Shown: positions 38,929 to 47,679 of the stretch, piece after piece
Position numbering within the stretch: position 1 is the first letter of the stretch
Layout: every line of letters starts with the position of its first letter
Origin: Bacteroidota bacterium
Lineage (GTDB): Bacteria; Bacteroidota; Bacteroidia; Bacteroidales; JACABE01
Reading direction: 5' to 3'
Assembly (NCBI GenBank): GCA_013377005.1
Contig: JACABE010000004.1
Span: 62,001-126,000 of the forward strand
Length of the DNA stretch: 64,000 bases
Notes under the pieces: model-generated
The model's database searches: none
What the model was told of the DNA's origin: nothing
Seen by the model: only the letters and a program-made list of their open reading frames with translations
Made by a program: the position numbers and the translations under genes

Positions 38929-40071
38929 ATGAAAGCCAAACTAAAAGTAATGACAGTAGTGGGAACACGTCCGGAAATTATTCGTTTATCCCGTACCATG
39001 GCACTTCTGGATCAATACCTGAATCAGATAATTGTCCATACCGGACAAAATTACGATTATGAACTCAATGAAATTTTCTGGAATGAACTTGAATTGCGTA
39101 AACCCGATCATTTTCTGAAAATAGATACGACCTCATTAGGAAGTAGTATCGGTGATCTTTTCTGTAAAACAGAAGAAGTATTAAAACTGGAACAACCAGA
39201 TGCCTTATTGGTATTAGGTGATACTAATTCATGTCTGGCAGCCTATATGGCAAAACGTATGCACATTCCTGTTTTTCACATGGAAGCCGGTAATCGGAGT
39301 TATGATTTTAATGTACCAGAAGAGGTTAACCGTAGGGTAGTAGATCATATTTCAGATTTTAATCTGGTATATACTGAGCATGCCCGCCGTCATCTGATTT
39401 CTGAAGGTCTGCCCCATCGCAGGATCTACCTCACAGGCTCACCCATGAAAGAAATACTAGATTACTACCTTCCTAAAATTAAAGCTTCTTTAGCACTTGA
39501 AAGTTTAAATATAAAAGCTGGCAGTTATTTTCTTGTTTCCACTCATCGTGAAGAAAATGTTGACAATCCTGAAAATCTTAAAAAGATATTACATGTTTTA
39601 ATTTCTTTATCAAATGAATATCAATTACCTGTCATTGTCTCCACTCATCCCCGAACCAGAAAGAGAATAGAAGAACTTAACCAATCACTTATCTCTGATA
39701 GTCCTTTGATACATTTCATGAAACCCTTTGGCTTTCTTGATTATGTGTATTTACAGATGAATGCACTATGCACAGTTTCCGATAGCGGTACTATTAGCGA
39801 AGAATCATCAATATTAAACTTTCCAGCTATTTCATTGCGTCAGTCCATGGAAAGACCAGAAGCTCAGGATGCAGGAAGCATTATACTCTCAGGTTTTGAT
39901 CCACAAGCAGTGATTGACAGCATCTGCGTTGCCATAGATGAACCCAATGTCAGAAAGAATCATGTAATTGCACAGGATTACACTATTACTGACACTTCAT
40001 GGAGGGTGTTAAAATTAATTCTTGGGAACACAGGTTTAAGCAATTTATGGTGGGGTATTAAAAAAAAATAA
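38929..40071 (+). CDS. capG: UDP-N-acetyl-L-fucosamine pathway 2-epimerase (CapG/WbjD/FnlC)
   Basis: Last step of UDP-L-FucNAc synthesis, C2 epimerisation, by a non-hydrolysing epimerase of the WecB fold. Motifs seen are VVGTRPEIIRL, HTGQNYDYELNEIF, LVLGDTNSCLAAYMA, FHMEAGNRSYD, STHREENVDNPENL and SDSGTISEESS. The RSYD pattern following MEAGN matches CapG-type proteins rather than WecB (which has MEAGLR). Immediately after its stop the next ATG begins (40072), so a glycosyltransferase is directly coupled to it. It is separated from capE-capF by the T9SS gene at 34093-38754. Confidence 0.92.
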   Translation: MKAKLKVMTVVGTRPEIIRLSRTMALLDQYLNQIIVHTGQNYDYELNEIFWNELELRKPDHFLKIDTTSLGSSIGDLFCKTEEVLKLEQPDALLVLGDTNSCLAAYMAKRMHIPVFHMEAGNRSYDFNVPEEVNRRVVDHISDFNLVYTEHARRHLISEGLPHRRIYLTGSPMKEILDYYLPKIKASLALESLNIKAGSYFLVSTHREENVDNPENLKKILHVLISLSNEYQLPVIVSTHPRTRKRIEELNQSLISDSPLIHFMKPFGFLDYVYLQMNALCTVSDSGTISEESSILNFPAISLRQSMERPEAQDAGSIILSGFDPQAVIDSICVAIDEPNVRKNHVIAQDYTITDTSWRVLKLILGNTGLSNLWWGIKKK

Positions 40072-41262
40072 ATGCAGGTTATTGTTATTACAATTGGCTC
40101 CTATCCTTATGGAGGTGCAGCGACAAACAGACATTTATCATATTTAAAAGGGCTGGTAGATCTTGGTATAAATGTAAAACTTGTAATTTTGCAACCGGAT
40201 AATCAACAATCTAAATTTAGTAATCTTAGTTCAGGTCATTTTAACGGAATAAATTTTATATATGCTATCTGGTATAATAAACCTTTAAATTCTATTATAG
40301 AAAAAATATTTTATAGAATCAGGGCACATATAAATGCAATAAAGAAAATAAATCAAGAGATAAAACTGTATAAAACAGACTCAAAAATAATTATACTTTT
40401 AACAAATCCATTTGATATTCTACCTTACTTATTTATTGCTAAGAAAAATAAAATATCTTGTTTTCATGAAAGAACTGAGTATCCTTTTCTAGGTGCAAAT
40501 AGTATTATAAAAAAAATAATTTTAAATATCTATTTAACTAAGATTGTAAGTAAGTTTGACGGTATTTATTTGATATCAAATGCATTAATTAAATATTTTT
40601 CTGGTTACATTAAAGATACAGGCAGGATACTACATTTACCAATGACTGTAGAATTCGAAAGATTTAATCTCGAAAAAAAACTTAATAATAAGTATGGGAA
40701 ATATATTGCTTATTGTGGTTCAATGTACACTGATAAAGATGGTGTGCCCGATTTAATAAAAGCATTTAATATTTTTGCGAGAAACAACACAAATACAAAC
40801 TTACTTTTAATTGGAGATAACTCAGATAAAGAGAAATTTAAATTAATAAATGATTTAATTAATTCTTCAATTTATAAAGATAGAATTTTTGTAACTGGTT
40901 GGATTGAAAGAGATCAAATGCCAGAATTACTTATAAATGCTCAGATTCTTGCATTGGCAAGACCTGACAATATACAAGCAAAAGGTGGTTTTCCAACAAA
41001 ATTAGGTGAATATCTAGCTACTGGTAATCCTGTTGTAATTACCGATGTCGGAGAACATAAAGACTACTTAAAAGATGGAGTCTCTGCTTTTATTTCAGAA
41101 CCTGATAATCCATTTTTATTTGCAGAAAAGCTTTCCGAGGCTATTAATAATCCTCAAAAAGCATCATTAATTGGCAAAGAAGGTAAAAAAATTGCATTAC
41201 AACATTTTAATTACCAAATTCAATCAAAAAAGCTATTACAATTCATTAATTCAAGCATTTAA
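40072..41262 (+). CDS. GT4-type glycosyltransferase
   Basis: GT-B sugar transferase starting directly at the base after the capG stop, so translational coupling is likely. The N-terminus has GSYPYGGAATNRHLSYLKGL. The C-terminal domain has GKYIAYCGSMYTDKDGVPDLI and KGGFPTKLGEYLATGNPVVITDVGE. Both regions resemble the transferase at 28426-29631. Coupling to capG makes it a reasonable FucNAc transferase candidate, but that is inference only. Confidence 0.83.
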   Translation: MQVIVITIGSYPYGGAATNRHLSYLKGLVDLGINVKLVILQPDNQQSKFSNLSSGHFNGINFIYAIWYNKPLNSIIEKIFYRIRAHINAIKKINQEIKLYKTDSKIIILLTNPFDILPYLFIAKKNKISCFHERTEYPFLGANSIIKKIILNIYLTKIVSKFDGIYLISNALIKYFSGYIKDTGRILHLPMTVEFERFNLEKKLNNKYGKYIAYCGSMYTDKDGVPDLIKAFNIFARNNTNTNLLLIGDNSDKEKFKLINDLINSSIYKDRIFVTGWIERDQMPELLINAQILALARPDNIQAKGGFPTKLGEYLATGNPVVITDVGEHKDYLKDGVSAFISEPDNPFLFAEKLSEAINNPQKASLIGKEGKKIALQHFNYQIQSKKLLQFINSSI

Positions 41263-41263
41263 A

Positions 41264-42310
41264 ATGGTTAATGTTTCTTTTTTAGGAGATATATCTTTGA
41301 ATGATAATTATGTAACTTTATATAAAGAAGGCATTAATCCTTTTTCAAACTTAAATCCTTATTTAAAAAAAACTGATCTTATTATCGGTAATTTGGAGTG
41401 TTTTTCAAAAGGTGATTTTGGAGAAAATAAACTAAAAAACCCAAGACTTACAACAACTATAGAAACATTAAATTATTTAAAATTAATTAAACTAAATGTT
41501 GCTTGTTTGGCAAACAATCATGTTTATGATCATTTAGAAGATGGATTTAAAAAAACTACTGATTTTTTACAAAATAACGAAATCAGTTTTCTTGGAGCTT
41601 CTTATGAAAAAGGGAAAGAAAGTGAACCGAAAATTATAGAAAAAGACGATCTAAAAATTGGGTTATTTAATTATGTAACAGAAGATACACATCCAAATTT
41701 ACCAAGTAATGCCAGCGTATTTTTAAATATATTCAATTTAGATAAAGCATTGATTGATATAAAATCAATCAAAAACCGAGTTAATCATTTGGTTATTTTA
41801 TTTCATTGGGGTGGAAGTGTTGAAGGCGGAAATTATCCGGATTGGTATCAGATAACAATCTCACGTAAATTAATAGATGCAGGTGCAGATTTAATTATTG
41901 GACATCATTCACATACGTTACAACCTTATGAAGAGTATAAAGGGAAATATATTTTTTACAGTTTAGGCAATTTTTGCATTAGTAATTTCTCAATTGGGAA
42001 TAAAGATTATAATTATTACAACTACAACTATATATCCGCAATACCAACTTTTACCTTTGATAATAAAATAAAATTAAAGAAAATACTTTTTATTCAAAAC
42101 TTTGAAACCTATTATAAAGTAACTGACACTTCATTTAAATTTATATTAAAAAAAACCTTTTTTAAATTATTTATAAGGTTCAAACCTTTTTTTTATTTAT
42201 ATAAATTTGATTATAAATATTTTAAAACAATACGTAGTTTATTGCTCTGTAAAAAATTCTCTTCAAATAAAAAATTAGATATTATAAAAACTAAAATTAG
42301 AAGCAAATGA
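41264..42310 (+). CDS. CapA/PgsA-type metallophosphatase-fold protein
   Basis: Calcineurin-like fold of the PGA_cap family. Metal-ligand motifs occur in the expected order: FLGDISLND, IIGNLECF, CLANNHVYDH, LFHWGGSVEGG, GADLIIGHHSHTLQ and YSLGNFCIS. I start at the ATG at 41264, two bases after the previous stop; a longer frame inside the previous gene is unlikely. It lacks the N-terminal membrane anchor of CapA from Bacillus. The downstream ATP-grasp gene overlaps it by 4 bp (ATGA). In this setting it may act on a nucleotide or amino-acid substituent of the glycan rather than build polyglutamate. Confidence 0.85.
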   Translation: MVNVSFLGDISLNDNYVTLYKEGINPFSNLNPYLKKTDLIIGNLECFSKGDFGENKLKNPRLTTTIETLNYLKLIKLNVACLANNHVYDHLEDGFKKTTDFLQNNEISFLGASYEKGKESEPKIIEKDDLKIGLFNYVTEDTHPNLPSNASVFLNIFNLDKALIDIKSIKNRVNHLVILFHWGGSVEGGNYPDWYQITISRKLIDAGADLIIGHHSHTLQPYEEYKGKYIFYSLGNFCISNFSIGNKDYNYYNYNYISAIPTFTFDNKIKLKKILFIQNFETYYKVTDTSFKFILKKTFFKLFIRFKPFFYLYKFDYKYFKTIRSLLLCKKFSSNKKLDIIKTKIRSK

Positions 42311-43326
42311 ATAAAATTATTTTACTAACTGACTACAGAGGACATTTTTACTCTTCAACAACAACTAATTATGCTTCATTAAATTTTAATAAAGTAGCTA
42401 AAATTTTCGAAAGTAGTGGATTTGTTGTTGAAATTAAGTCATTTAGCGATATTGACTTTAGAAACCAAAATTATTCTAAAATATTTGTATTGTATCAATC
42501 TTCTGAAGATCCTGATTTAAGATATAAAAGCTTTATTGATGATATTATTTATGGATTACATTTGCAAGGAGCGATATTAATTCCAGGTTATGAGTTTTTT
42601 AAAGCGCACCATAATAAAGTTTTTATGGAAATATTAAGAGACTTGTCAGCAAATTATGAAATTAAAAATATCAAAACAAAATATTATGGTACCCTGGAAG
42701 ATTTTATAAACAGAAAATCAGATTTAAAATATCCTTTAGTATTGAAAAGTTCAGAGGGTGCCGGAAGTAGAGGTGTTGTAAAAGTAAATAATTTCAAACA
42801 GGCATTTAAAAAAGTAAAATTTCTATCAAAATCAATCTCTTTAAAGTATTCTTTTAAAGATTTTTTAAAGCAGTATTATTTTAAAAATTATGTAAGTTAT
42901 TCAAACTTTCGTAGAAAGTTAATTGCGCAAAATTTTATTAGTAACCTTAATAATGACTACAAGATATTAGTTTATCCTTATCAGATTTTTATACTTAAAA
43001 GAGAAAATCGAAAAAATGATTTTCGTGCAAGTGGTAGTGGGCTATTTGAATTCACAGATCAATTACCCGAAGGGATTTTAGAATATTCCTACCAAATTTT
43101 CAAAAGCTTTAATGTACCCTATATTTCCTTAGATGTCGCATTTAACGGAAACGCGTTTTATCTAATTGAATTTCAATTTGTTAGTTTTGGAACATTAACA
43201 CTTGAAAAATCTCCATTTCATTATGAATATCAGAATGAGAAATGGATGAAAATAGATGGCAAAAAGAATTTAGAAGATGTTTTTGCTCACAGTATCATTT
43301 ATTATTTGAAATCAAATTTTAAATGA
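42307..43326 (+). CDS. ATP-grasp enzyme (putative amino-acid or carboxylate ligase)
   Basis: A 339-residue cytoplasmic protein. The central nucleotide-binding part YPLVLKSSEGAGSRGVVKV looks like the ATP-grasp glycine-rich loop. NDYKILVYPYQIFILKREN and the acidic segment ISLDVAFNGNAFYLIEFQF match the magnesium/ATP-binding C-terminal lobe. Such ligases join a carboxylate to an amine through an acyl-phosphate. It overlaps the CapA-like gene and the next glycosyltransferase gene by 4 bp each, so the three are translationally coupled. A role in attaching an amino acid to a uronic acid or amino sugar of the glycan is plausible, not shown. Confidence 0.72.
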   Translation: MNKIILLTDYRGHFYSSTTTNYASLNFNKVAKIFESSGFVVEIKSFSDIDFRNQNYSKIFVLYQSSEDPDLRYKSFIDDIIYGLHLQGAILIPGYEFFKAHHNKVFMEILRDLSANYEIKNIKTKYYGTLEDFINRKSDLKYPLVLKSSEGAGSRGVVKVNNFKQAFKKVKFLSKSISLKYSFKDFLKQYYFKNYVSYSNFRRKLIAQNFISNLNNDYKILVYPYQIFILKRENRKNDFRASGSGLFEFTDQLPEGILEYSYQIFKSFNVPYISLDVAFNGNAFYLIEFQFVSFGTLTLEKSPFHYEYQNEKWMKIDGKKNLEDVFAHSIIYYLKSNFK

Positions 43327-44495
43327 TGAATAAAATACTATTTATTGAAATTTGCAACTATGATGACTTCCCAATTGGCGGTTATCTTTCTTTTGCCAAA
43401 CAAATGCTAACTGCTTTTGGAAATCAGCTTTCATTAGTGGGGATGTCAACTGATGAAACCCCTGTTGGGAAATGGGTAAAAAAAGATATTAATGGAATAA
43501 GTTATGATTATTTTTCTGTCAGAAAAGTTAAAAAGTCGAGTAAAAAATCCTGGATTCCAGCTAGATTAATTTCCTATTTTGCTGTCAGAAAATACAAAAA
43601 GCAAATATTTAGTCTTGGTATTGACAATGTTTTTATACAAACACCGGAAGTTTTATTTGCTATAAAAGGATGTAAAATAAAAAACCCATGCACAAGAATA
43701 CCTGGGGTTGAAAATCCTTTAAGTTTTTCAAGATATTGGTATGGGAAATATTTTGCAAAAATTTTTGATTTTTTCTTTTTTAAAGAATTAGAAAAAATTG
43801 AGGTTATACTTGCCTCTGCTGATAAAAATGCAATAAACAGATTCTTAAAAAGAGGAAAAAATATTTTAAATGAGGAAAAAGTAATACAATTTCCAACTCG
43901 TATAAATAGAGATATTTTCAGCCCATCCTCAAAAATAAATGCAAGGAAAAAATTAAAAATTGACACCTCAAAAATAATAATAGTTACTACTGGACGACTA
44001 AGTACATTAAAAGGATGGGAATTTATGCTAAATGCATATATTGAGTTTAAGAAACAGTTTCCTGAATCATTGTTCATTTTTTTGGGAGATGGCGAAGATC
44101 GTCTAAAAATCGAAGATTTCATTAAAGCGAATAATATTAATGAAAATGTGATGTTAGCCGGTAGATTATCACATTATGATTTGTCTCTTTATTTGAATGC
44201 AGCAGATATTTACGTTATGGGTTCATATGTAGAAGGTTGGGCAACTTCATTGGTTGAAGCTATTGCATGTGCTAAACCTATAGTATGTACAAATTTTAGT
44301 AGTGCAGATGAGCTCGTTAATAATGGTTATAATGGTTTTATTATTGAATCCCATAATGTTAGTCTGTTTACTGATTCAATGATAAAATGCTTTGATATAC
44401 CCAAAGAAAATTTATTGTTAAAATCAAATGAGATGCAAAAATACGCCTCATCTAATTTGAAAAATTCAATTCTGAAAAATTGGAAACTTTTATAA
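43323..44495 (+). CDS. GT4-type glycosyltransferase
   Basis: GT-B transferase of 390 residues. The N-terminal domain begins NKILFIEICNYDDFPIGGY. The C-terminal donor-binding domain has VTTGRLSTLKGW, FLGDGEDR and YVEGWATSLVEAIACAKPIVCTNFSSADE, the typical GT4 E-x7-E region. It overlaps the ATP-grasp gene by 4 bp; either ATG of the tandem pair at 43323/43326 could be used. A promoter-bearing gap of 236 bp follows, so this gene likely ends the upstream sub-operon. Donor sugar unknown. Confidence 0.86.
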   Translation: MMNKILFIEICNYDDFPIGGYLSFAKQMLTAFGNQLSLVGMSTDETPVGKWVKKDINGISYDYFSVRKVKKSSKKSWIPARLISYFAVRKYKKQIFSLGIDNVFIQTPEVLFAIKGCKIKNPCTRIPGVENPLSFSRYWYGKYFAKIFDFFFFKELEKIEVILASADKNAINRFLKRGKNILNEEKVIQFPTRINRDIFSPSSKINARKKLKIDTSKIIIVTTGRLSTLKGWEFMLNAYIEFKKQFPESLFIFLGDGEDRLKIEDFIKANNINENVMLAGRLSHYDLSLYLNAADIYVMGSYVEGWATSLVEAIACAKPIVCTNFSSADELVNNGYNGFIIESHNVSLFTDSMIKCFDIPKENLLLKSNEMQKYASSNLKNSILKNWKLL

Positions 44496-44636
44496 TACCT
44501 ATAAAAAGTGATTTTTTTCGAGATATGATTTTTAAAACAACTAAATGAAAGCATTCTTTTTGTTTTTTCCTAAGTTGCAAAAAGACAAATTAAAAATATT
44601 TTTTTCAGATAAAGTAATATTATAATAAATCTTTAC

Positions 44637-44644
44637 TAACTTTG
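44637..44644 (+). promoter_or_regulatory. Promoter -7 box (TAACTTTG) for the acyl/ACP operon
   Basis: TAACTTTG matches TAnnTTTG exactly, 88 bp before the ATG of the acyltransferase gene. A clear -33 box is not seen. It falls in the only large gap between the CapA-containing sub-operon and the acyl module, where a new transcript would be expected. Confidence 0.45.
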
Positions 44645-44652
44645 GCTTTTTA

Positions 44653-44716
44653 TTCCTTATAAATAAGGAAAATATATTTATTCTAAAGTTTATATAGTTC
44701 AAATTTATATAAACTT
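44653..44716 (+). promoter_or_regulatory. Two hairpins in the leader of the acyl/ACP operon
   Basis: Directly after the -7 box, TTCCTTAT (44653-44660) pairs with ATAAGGAA (44663-44670). Then AAGTTTATATA (44686-44696) pairs perfectly with TATATAAACTT (44706-44716), only 15 bp before the ATG at 44732. The first is near-palindromic and could be a protein-binding site; the second could affect ribosome access. Function is inference. Confidence 0.4.
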
Positions 44717-44731
44717 ATAATAAAATTTAAA

Positions 44732-45376
44732 ATGATTCGTATAAGAAAAAAAATTTCATTAAATCTATTTTTATCAGCAATTAATGGATTTTATAGAAAC
44801 TATTTTCAAACAAAACGTAAAAATTTTGGATACATAGATTACACAGCACGGGTAAGATTTCCAATTTTAATCAAAGGTATTGAAAACGTTTTTTTGTATG
44901 AGAATACCCATATACTTGGGCATTCAGTGTTAATAACTACTAAAGCAAAATTTATCATGAAAAAAAATTCTGCTGCAGCAGAAGGATTAACAGTAGTTAC
45001 TGGAAGCCATAATCCTGTTATTGGTGAATTTTTCCTTCAAAAAGCTGCTGAAGATATTCAAGAAGCTAAAGATGTTATTGTGGAAGAGGATGTTTGGATT
45101 GCTGCAAATGTAACACTTCTATCAGGGATTACTGTTGGTCGGGGCGCTATATTAGGTAGTGGATCTATTTGTAGAAACTCAATTCCTCCTTATGCTATTG
45201 TTATTGGAAATCCAGCAAAAATTATTGGATTTAAGTTTACACCTGAAGAGGTAATTACTCACGAAAAAAAGTTATATTCTGAAATTGAAAGAATTAATAT
45301 AGATTTATTAATAAACAATTACAATAAATATTTTATTAATAAAATAAATGAAATCAAATCTTTTGTTAAATTATAA
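44732..45376 (+). CDS. Left-handed beta-helix (hexapeptide) acyltransferase
   Basis: Acyltransferase of the WbbJ/maltose-acetyltransferase group, 214 residues. Hexapeptide turns are visible in IVEEDVWIAANVTLLSGITVGRG, followed by the closing PPYAIVIGNPAKIIGFKF. The likely catalytic histidine lies in VTGSHNP. It would transfer an acetyl or longer acyl group to a sugar hydroxyl or amine. An ACP gene starts 10 bp after its stop, so acyl-ACP rather than acetyl-CoA may be the donor; this is inference. Its start follows two hairpins and a consensus -7 box. Confidence 0.83.
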   Translation: MIRIRKKISLNLFLSAINGFYRNYFQTKRKNFGYIDYTARVRFPILIKGIENVFLYENTHILGHSVLITTKAKFIMKKNSAAAEGLTVVTGSHNPVIGEFFLQKAAEDIQEAKDVIVEEDVWIAANVTLLSGITVGRGAILGSGSICRNSIPPYAIVIGNPAKIIGFKFTPEEVITHEKKLYSEIERINIDLLINNYNKYFINKINEIKSFVKL

Positions 45377-45386
45377 AAATAATATT

Positions 45387-45614
45387 ATGGAATTACAAGA
45401 TTTTATTAAAGAGTTCGCAGATCAATTTGATGATACTGATCCAAAAGAATTTACCGCATCTACGAAATTTCAAGAATTTGATGAATGGAGTTCATTAACT
45501 ACAATGGTAATAATTGCTTTTGTTAAAACAAAATTAGGTAAAAATATTACTGGTACAGAAATACGTAGTTGCACAACTGTTAAAGAGCTATTTGATTTTA
45601 TTGTATCAAAATGA
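45387..45614 (+). CDS. Acyl carrier protein (first copy)
   Basis: Small acidic four-helix carrier protein of 75 residues, from the ATG at 45387 (MELQDFIKEFADQF). The phosphopantetheine attachment serine is most likely Ser36 in DEWSSLT, the position of the DSL motif, where the aspartate is replaced by serine (WSSL). It is followed with a 4-bp overlap by a FabG-like reductase. The earlier in-frame ATG at 45348 lies inside the acyltransferase gene and is less likely. It probably serves this locus rather than bulk fatty-acid synthesis. Confidence 0.85.
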   Translation: MELQDFIKEFADQFDDTDPKEFTASTKFQEFDEWSSLTTMVIIAFVKTKLGKNITGTEIRSCTTVKELFDFIVSK

Positions 45615-46363
45615 TAGCGACTTACAATCCTTATTCATTATTAGAAAAAAAGATTCTTGTTACTGGTGCTTCATCCGGTATTGGGAAAAGTATTGCTATA
45701 GAATGCTCAAAATTAGGTGCTAAATTAGTTATTACAGGTCGTAATTTTGACCGATTAAAAGAAACAATGTCTTTACTTACTGGAGATGGGCATATATTGA
45801 AAGTTTTAGACTTAAATGATACAGATAATCTACAGGAATTTATCCTTGATATTCCAAAATTGGATGGAATAGTTTATTGTGCAGGAATTCAAAAAACCTG
45901 CCCAACAAAATTAATTCAAAGAGTAGATTTAGATGAAGTGTTTGAAACAAATTTTTTCTCCATAATAGACTTAAACACAACTATTCTAAGTAAAAAGCTT
46001 CTAAACAAAGAAGCTTCGATTGTGTTTATATCATCCACAGCTGCAGGTATTGTAGCTGAATATGGTAATGCAATTTATAGTGCAACAAAAGGTGCTTTAA
46101 CATCTTTTGCTAAAGTTTTAGCACTCGAATTAATAGCTCAACGAATAAGAGTGAATTGTATACTACCAGGTATGATAAAAACACCTCTTTTAAACAAAAT
46201 ATTAGTGGATGAAGAACAGTTAAAGAAAGATGAAGAAAGATATCCTCTGGGTTATGGTAATCCCGAAGATGTTGCATATGCTGTAATTTATTTGTTATCC
46301 AATGCTTCTAAATGGATAACTGGTACAAATTTATTATTGGATGGTGGTTTAACATTAAAATAA
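45611..46363 (+). CDS. 3-oxoacyl-ACP reductase-like SDR (FabG-like)
   Basis: Classical SDR of 250 residues. Cofactor motif VTGASSGIGKSIA lies near residues 15-27, with an NRDR-like region at TGRNFDR suggesting NADP. Catalytic Tyr156 and Lys160 lie in YSATK, after VFISSTAAG. The C-terminus NASKWITGTNLLLDGG is the standard ending. It overlaps the ACP gene by 4 bp and is followed by a KAS III gene, so beta-ketoacyl-ACP reduction is the natural role. Sugar oxidoreduction by an SDR in a glycan locus is the alternative. Confidence 0.85.
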   Translation: MIATYNPYSLLEKKILVTGASSGIGKSIAIECSKLGAKLVITGRNFDRLKETMSLLTGDGHILKVLDLNDTDNLQEFILDIPKLDGIVYCAGIQKTCPTKLIQRVDLDEVFETNFFSIIDLNTTILSKKLLNKEASIVFISSTAAGIVAEYGNAIYSATKGALTSFAKVLALELIAQRIRVNCILPGMIKTPLLNKILVDEEQLKKDEERYPLGYGNPEDVAYAVIYLLSNASKWITGTNLLLDGGLTLK

Positions 46364-46368
46364 TATTT

Positions 46369-47373
46369 ATGAAAGCTTATATAAAAAATATTTCTTACTA
46401 TTTACCTGAAAATATATTAACCAACGAAGAATTAGTTAAAGAATTTCCAGAATGGAGTGTTGAAAAAGTTGCTGATAAAATTGGAATTAAACAAAGGCAT
46501 GTTTCTGCAAATGAAGAAACAGCTGGAGATATGGCTGTTAAAGCAGCTGAAAAGCTTTTTCAAGAACATACAATAAAACCAGAATCTATAGATTTTATAC
46601 TATTTTGCACACAAAGTCCTGATTATTTTCTGCCTACAACTGCCTGTTTACTGCAAAACAAACTAGGTATTCCAACAACTTCAGGAGCAATAGATTTCAA
46701 TCTTGGGTGCTCAGGTTATGTTTATGGTTTATCATTAGCTAAAGGATTATTATTTGCCAATATTGCTAAAAATGTATTACTTCTTACTTCCGAAACATAT
46801 ACTAAATATATTCATGCACTTGATAAAAGTAATCGTTCAATATTCGGTGATGGAGCCACTGCTACTTTAATTTCAACAGATGGATTTGCCGAAATTGGAG
46901 ATTTTGTAGTAGGAACTGATGGACAAGGCGCCAGCAATTTAATAATTAAAACAGGTTGCTCTCGCCATCCAGAAAGAAAAAACACCCTTGATTCTGATGA
47001 TGGTGGCTATCTCGTTTCTCCTGATCATTTATATATGAATGGTTCCGAAATTTTTAATTTTACTTTAGAAGCTGTCCCCAAATTAATAAATTCAACTTTA
47101 GCTAAAAATAATTTAGAATTATCTGAAATTGATCTATTTATTTTACATCAAGCAAATAAATTTATGTTAAACACTCTACGAAAAGTTTGTGCCATTGATA
47201 AAGAAAACTTCTATCTTGATTTAGAAGACGTTGGAAATACAGTTTCTTCAACAATACCAATAGCAATTTCGCGAAGTAAAAATTTGAGTCTATTAAAAAA
47301 TGGATCAAAAATACTATTGGCTGGCTTTGGTGTTGGCTATTCTTGGGGTGGATGTGTTTTGACATGTAAATAA
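46369..47373 (+). CDS. 3-oxoacyl-ACP synthase III (FabH-like)
   Basis: Condensing enzyme of the KAS III family, 334 residues from the ATG at 46369 (MKAYIKNISYYLP). The catalytic triad is complete: Cys114 in NLGCSGY, His260 in ILHQANK and Asn290 in DVGNTVSST. The C-terminus ILLAGFGVGYSWGGCVL is family-typical. It would start or extend an acyl chain with malonyl-ACP on the ACP two genes upstream. No FabZ/FabI homologue is encoded beside it, so the product may remain a 3-hydroxyacyl chain, or general enzymes may finish it. Confidence 0.9.
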   Translation: MKAYIKNISYYLPENILTNEELVKEFPEWSVEKVADKIGIKQRHVSANEETAGDMAVKAAEKLFQEHTIKPESIDFILFCTQSPDYFLPTTACLLQNKLGIPTTSGAIDFNLGCSGYVYGLSLAKGLLFANIAKNVLLLTSETYTKYIHALDKSNRSIFGDGATATLISTDGFAEIGDFVVGTDGQGASNLIIKTGCSRHPERKNTLDSDDGGYLVSPDHLYMNGSEIFNFTLEAVPKLINSTLAKNNLELSEIDLFILHQANKFMLNTLRKVCAIDKENFYLDLEDVGNTVSSTIPIAISRSKNLSLLKNGSKILLAGFGVGYSWGGCVLTCK

Positions 47374-47679
47374 GAAAAATAAGGTTTCTGCTTTTTTCAC
47401 AATCTTTTCATTTACTATCAAAATAATACACCTAAGAATTATCAGATTTCCAAATAATAAATTACCTTTTTAAAGTGGATATATAGTTTTTAAAGTTTGT
47501 TTGTTTATTCTGAAATAAATGCTTGTATCTATTACCATTAATTATTTCTGATTTATTAGATATCAAACTTTGCAAACTTCATATTGAAGCGGAAATCCTG
47601 CTAAATTTATTAAGTTCAGATTTACCGAAGCAGAAATCCTAAAACATGAATCAATAATTAATTAATTATATTATTGTAT
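47374..47679. other. 306-bp gap before the WecG/TagA gene
   Basis: No gene seen. The only structure is a short direct repeat: GAAGCGGAAATCCT at 47586-47599 and GAAGCAGAAATCCT at 47627-47640, 41 bp apart. No clear terminator or -33/-7 promoter pair was found. Confidence 0.6.

Noticed and set aside
41264-42310. Poly-gamma-glutamate capsule synthesis gene
   Set aside because: CapA fold is present, but CapB and CapC ligase genes are absent; only an ATP-grasp enzyme of another type accompanies it.
43574-44122. 182-codon open frame on the minus strand
   Set aside because: Antisense to a GT4 gene with conserved motifs; the hydrophobic/serine-rich translation is typical of an AT-rich shadow.
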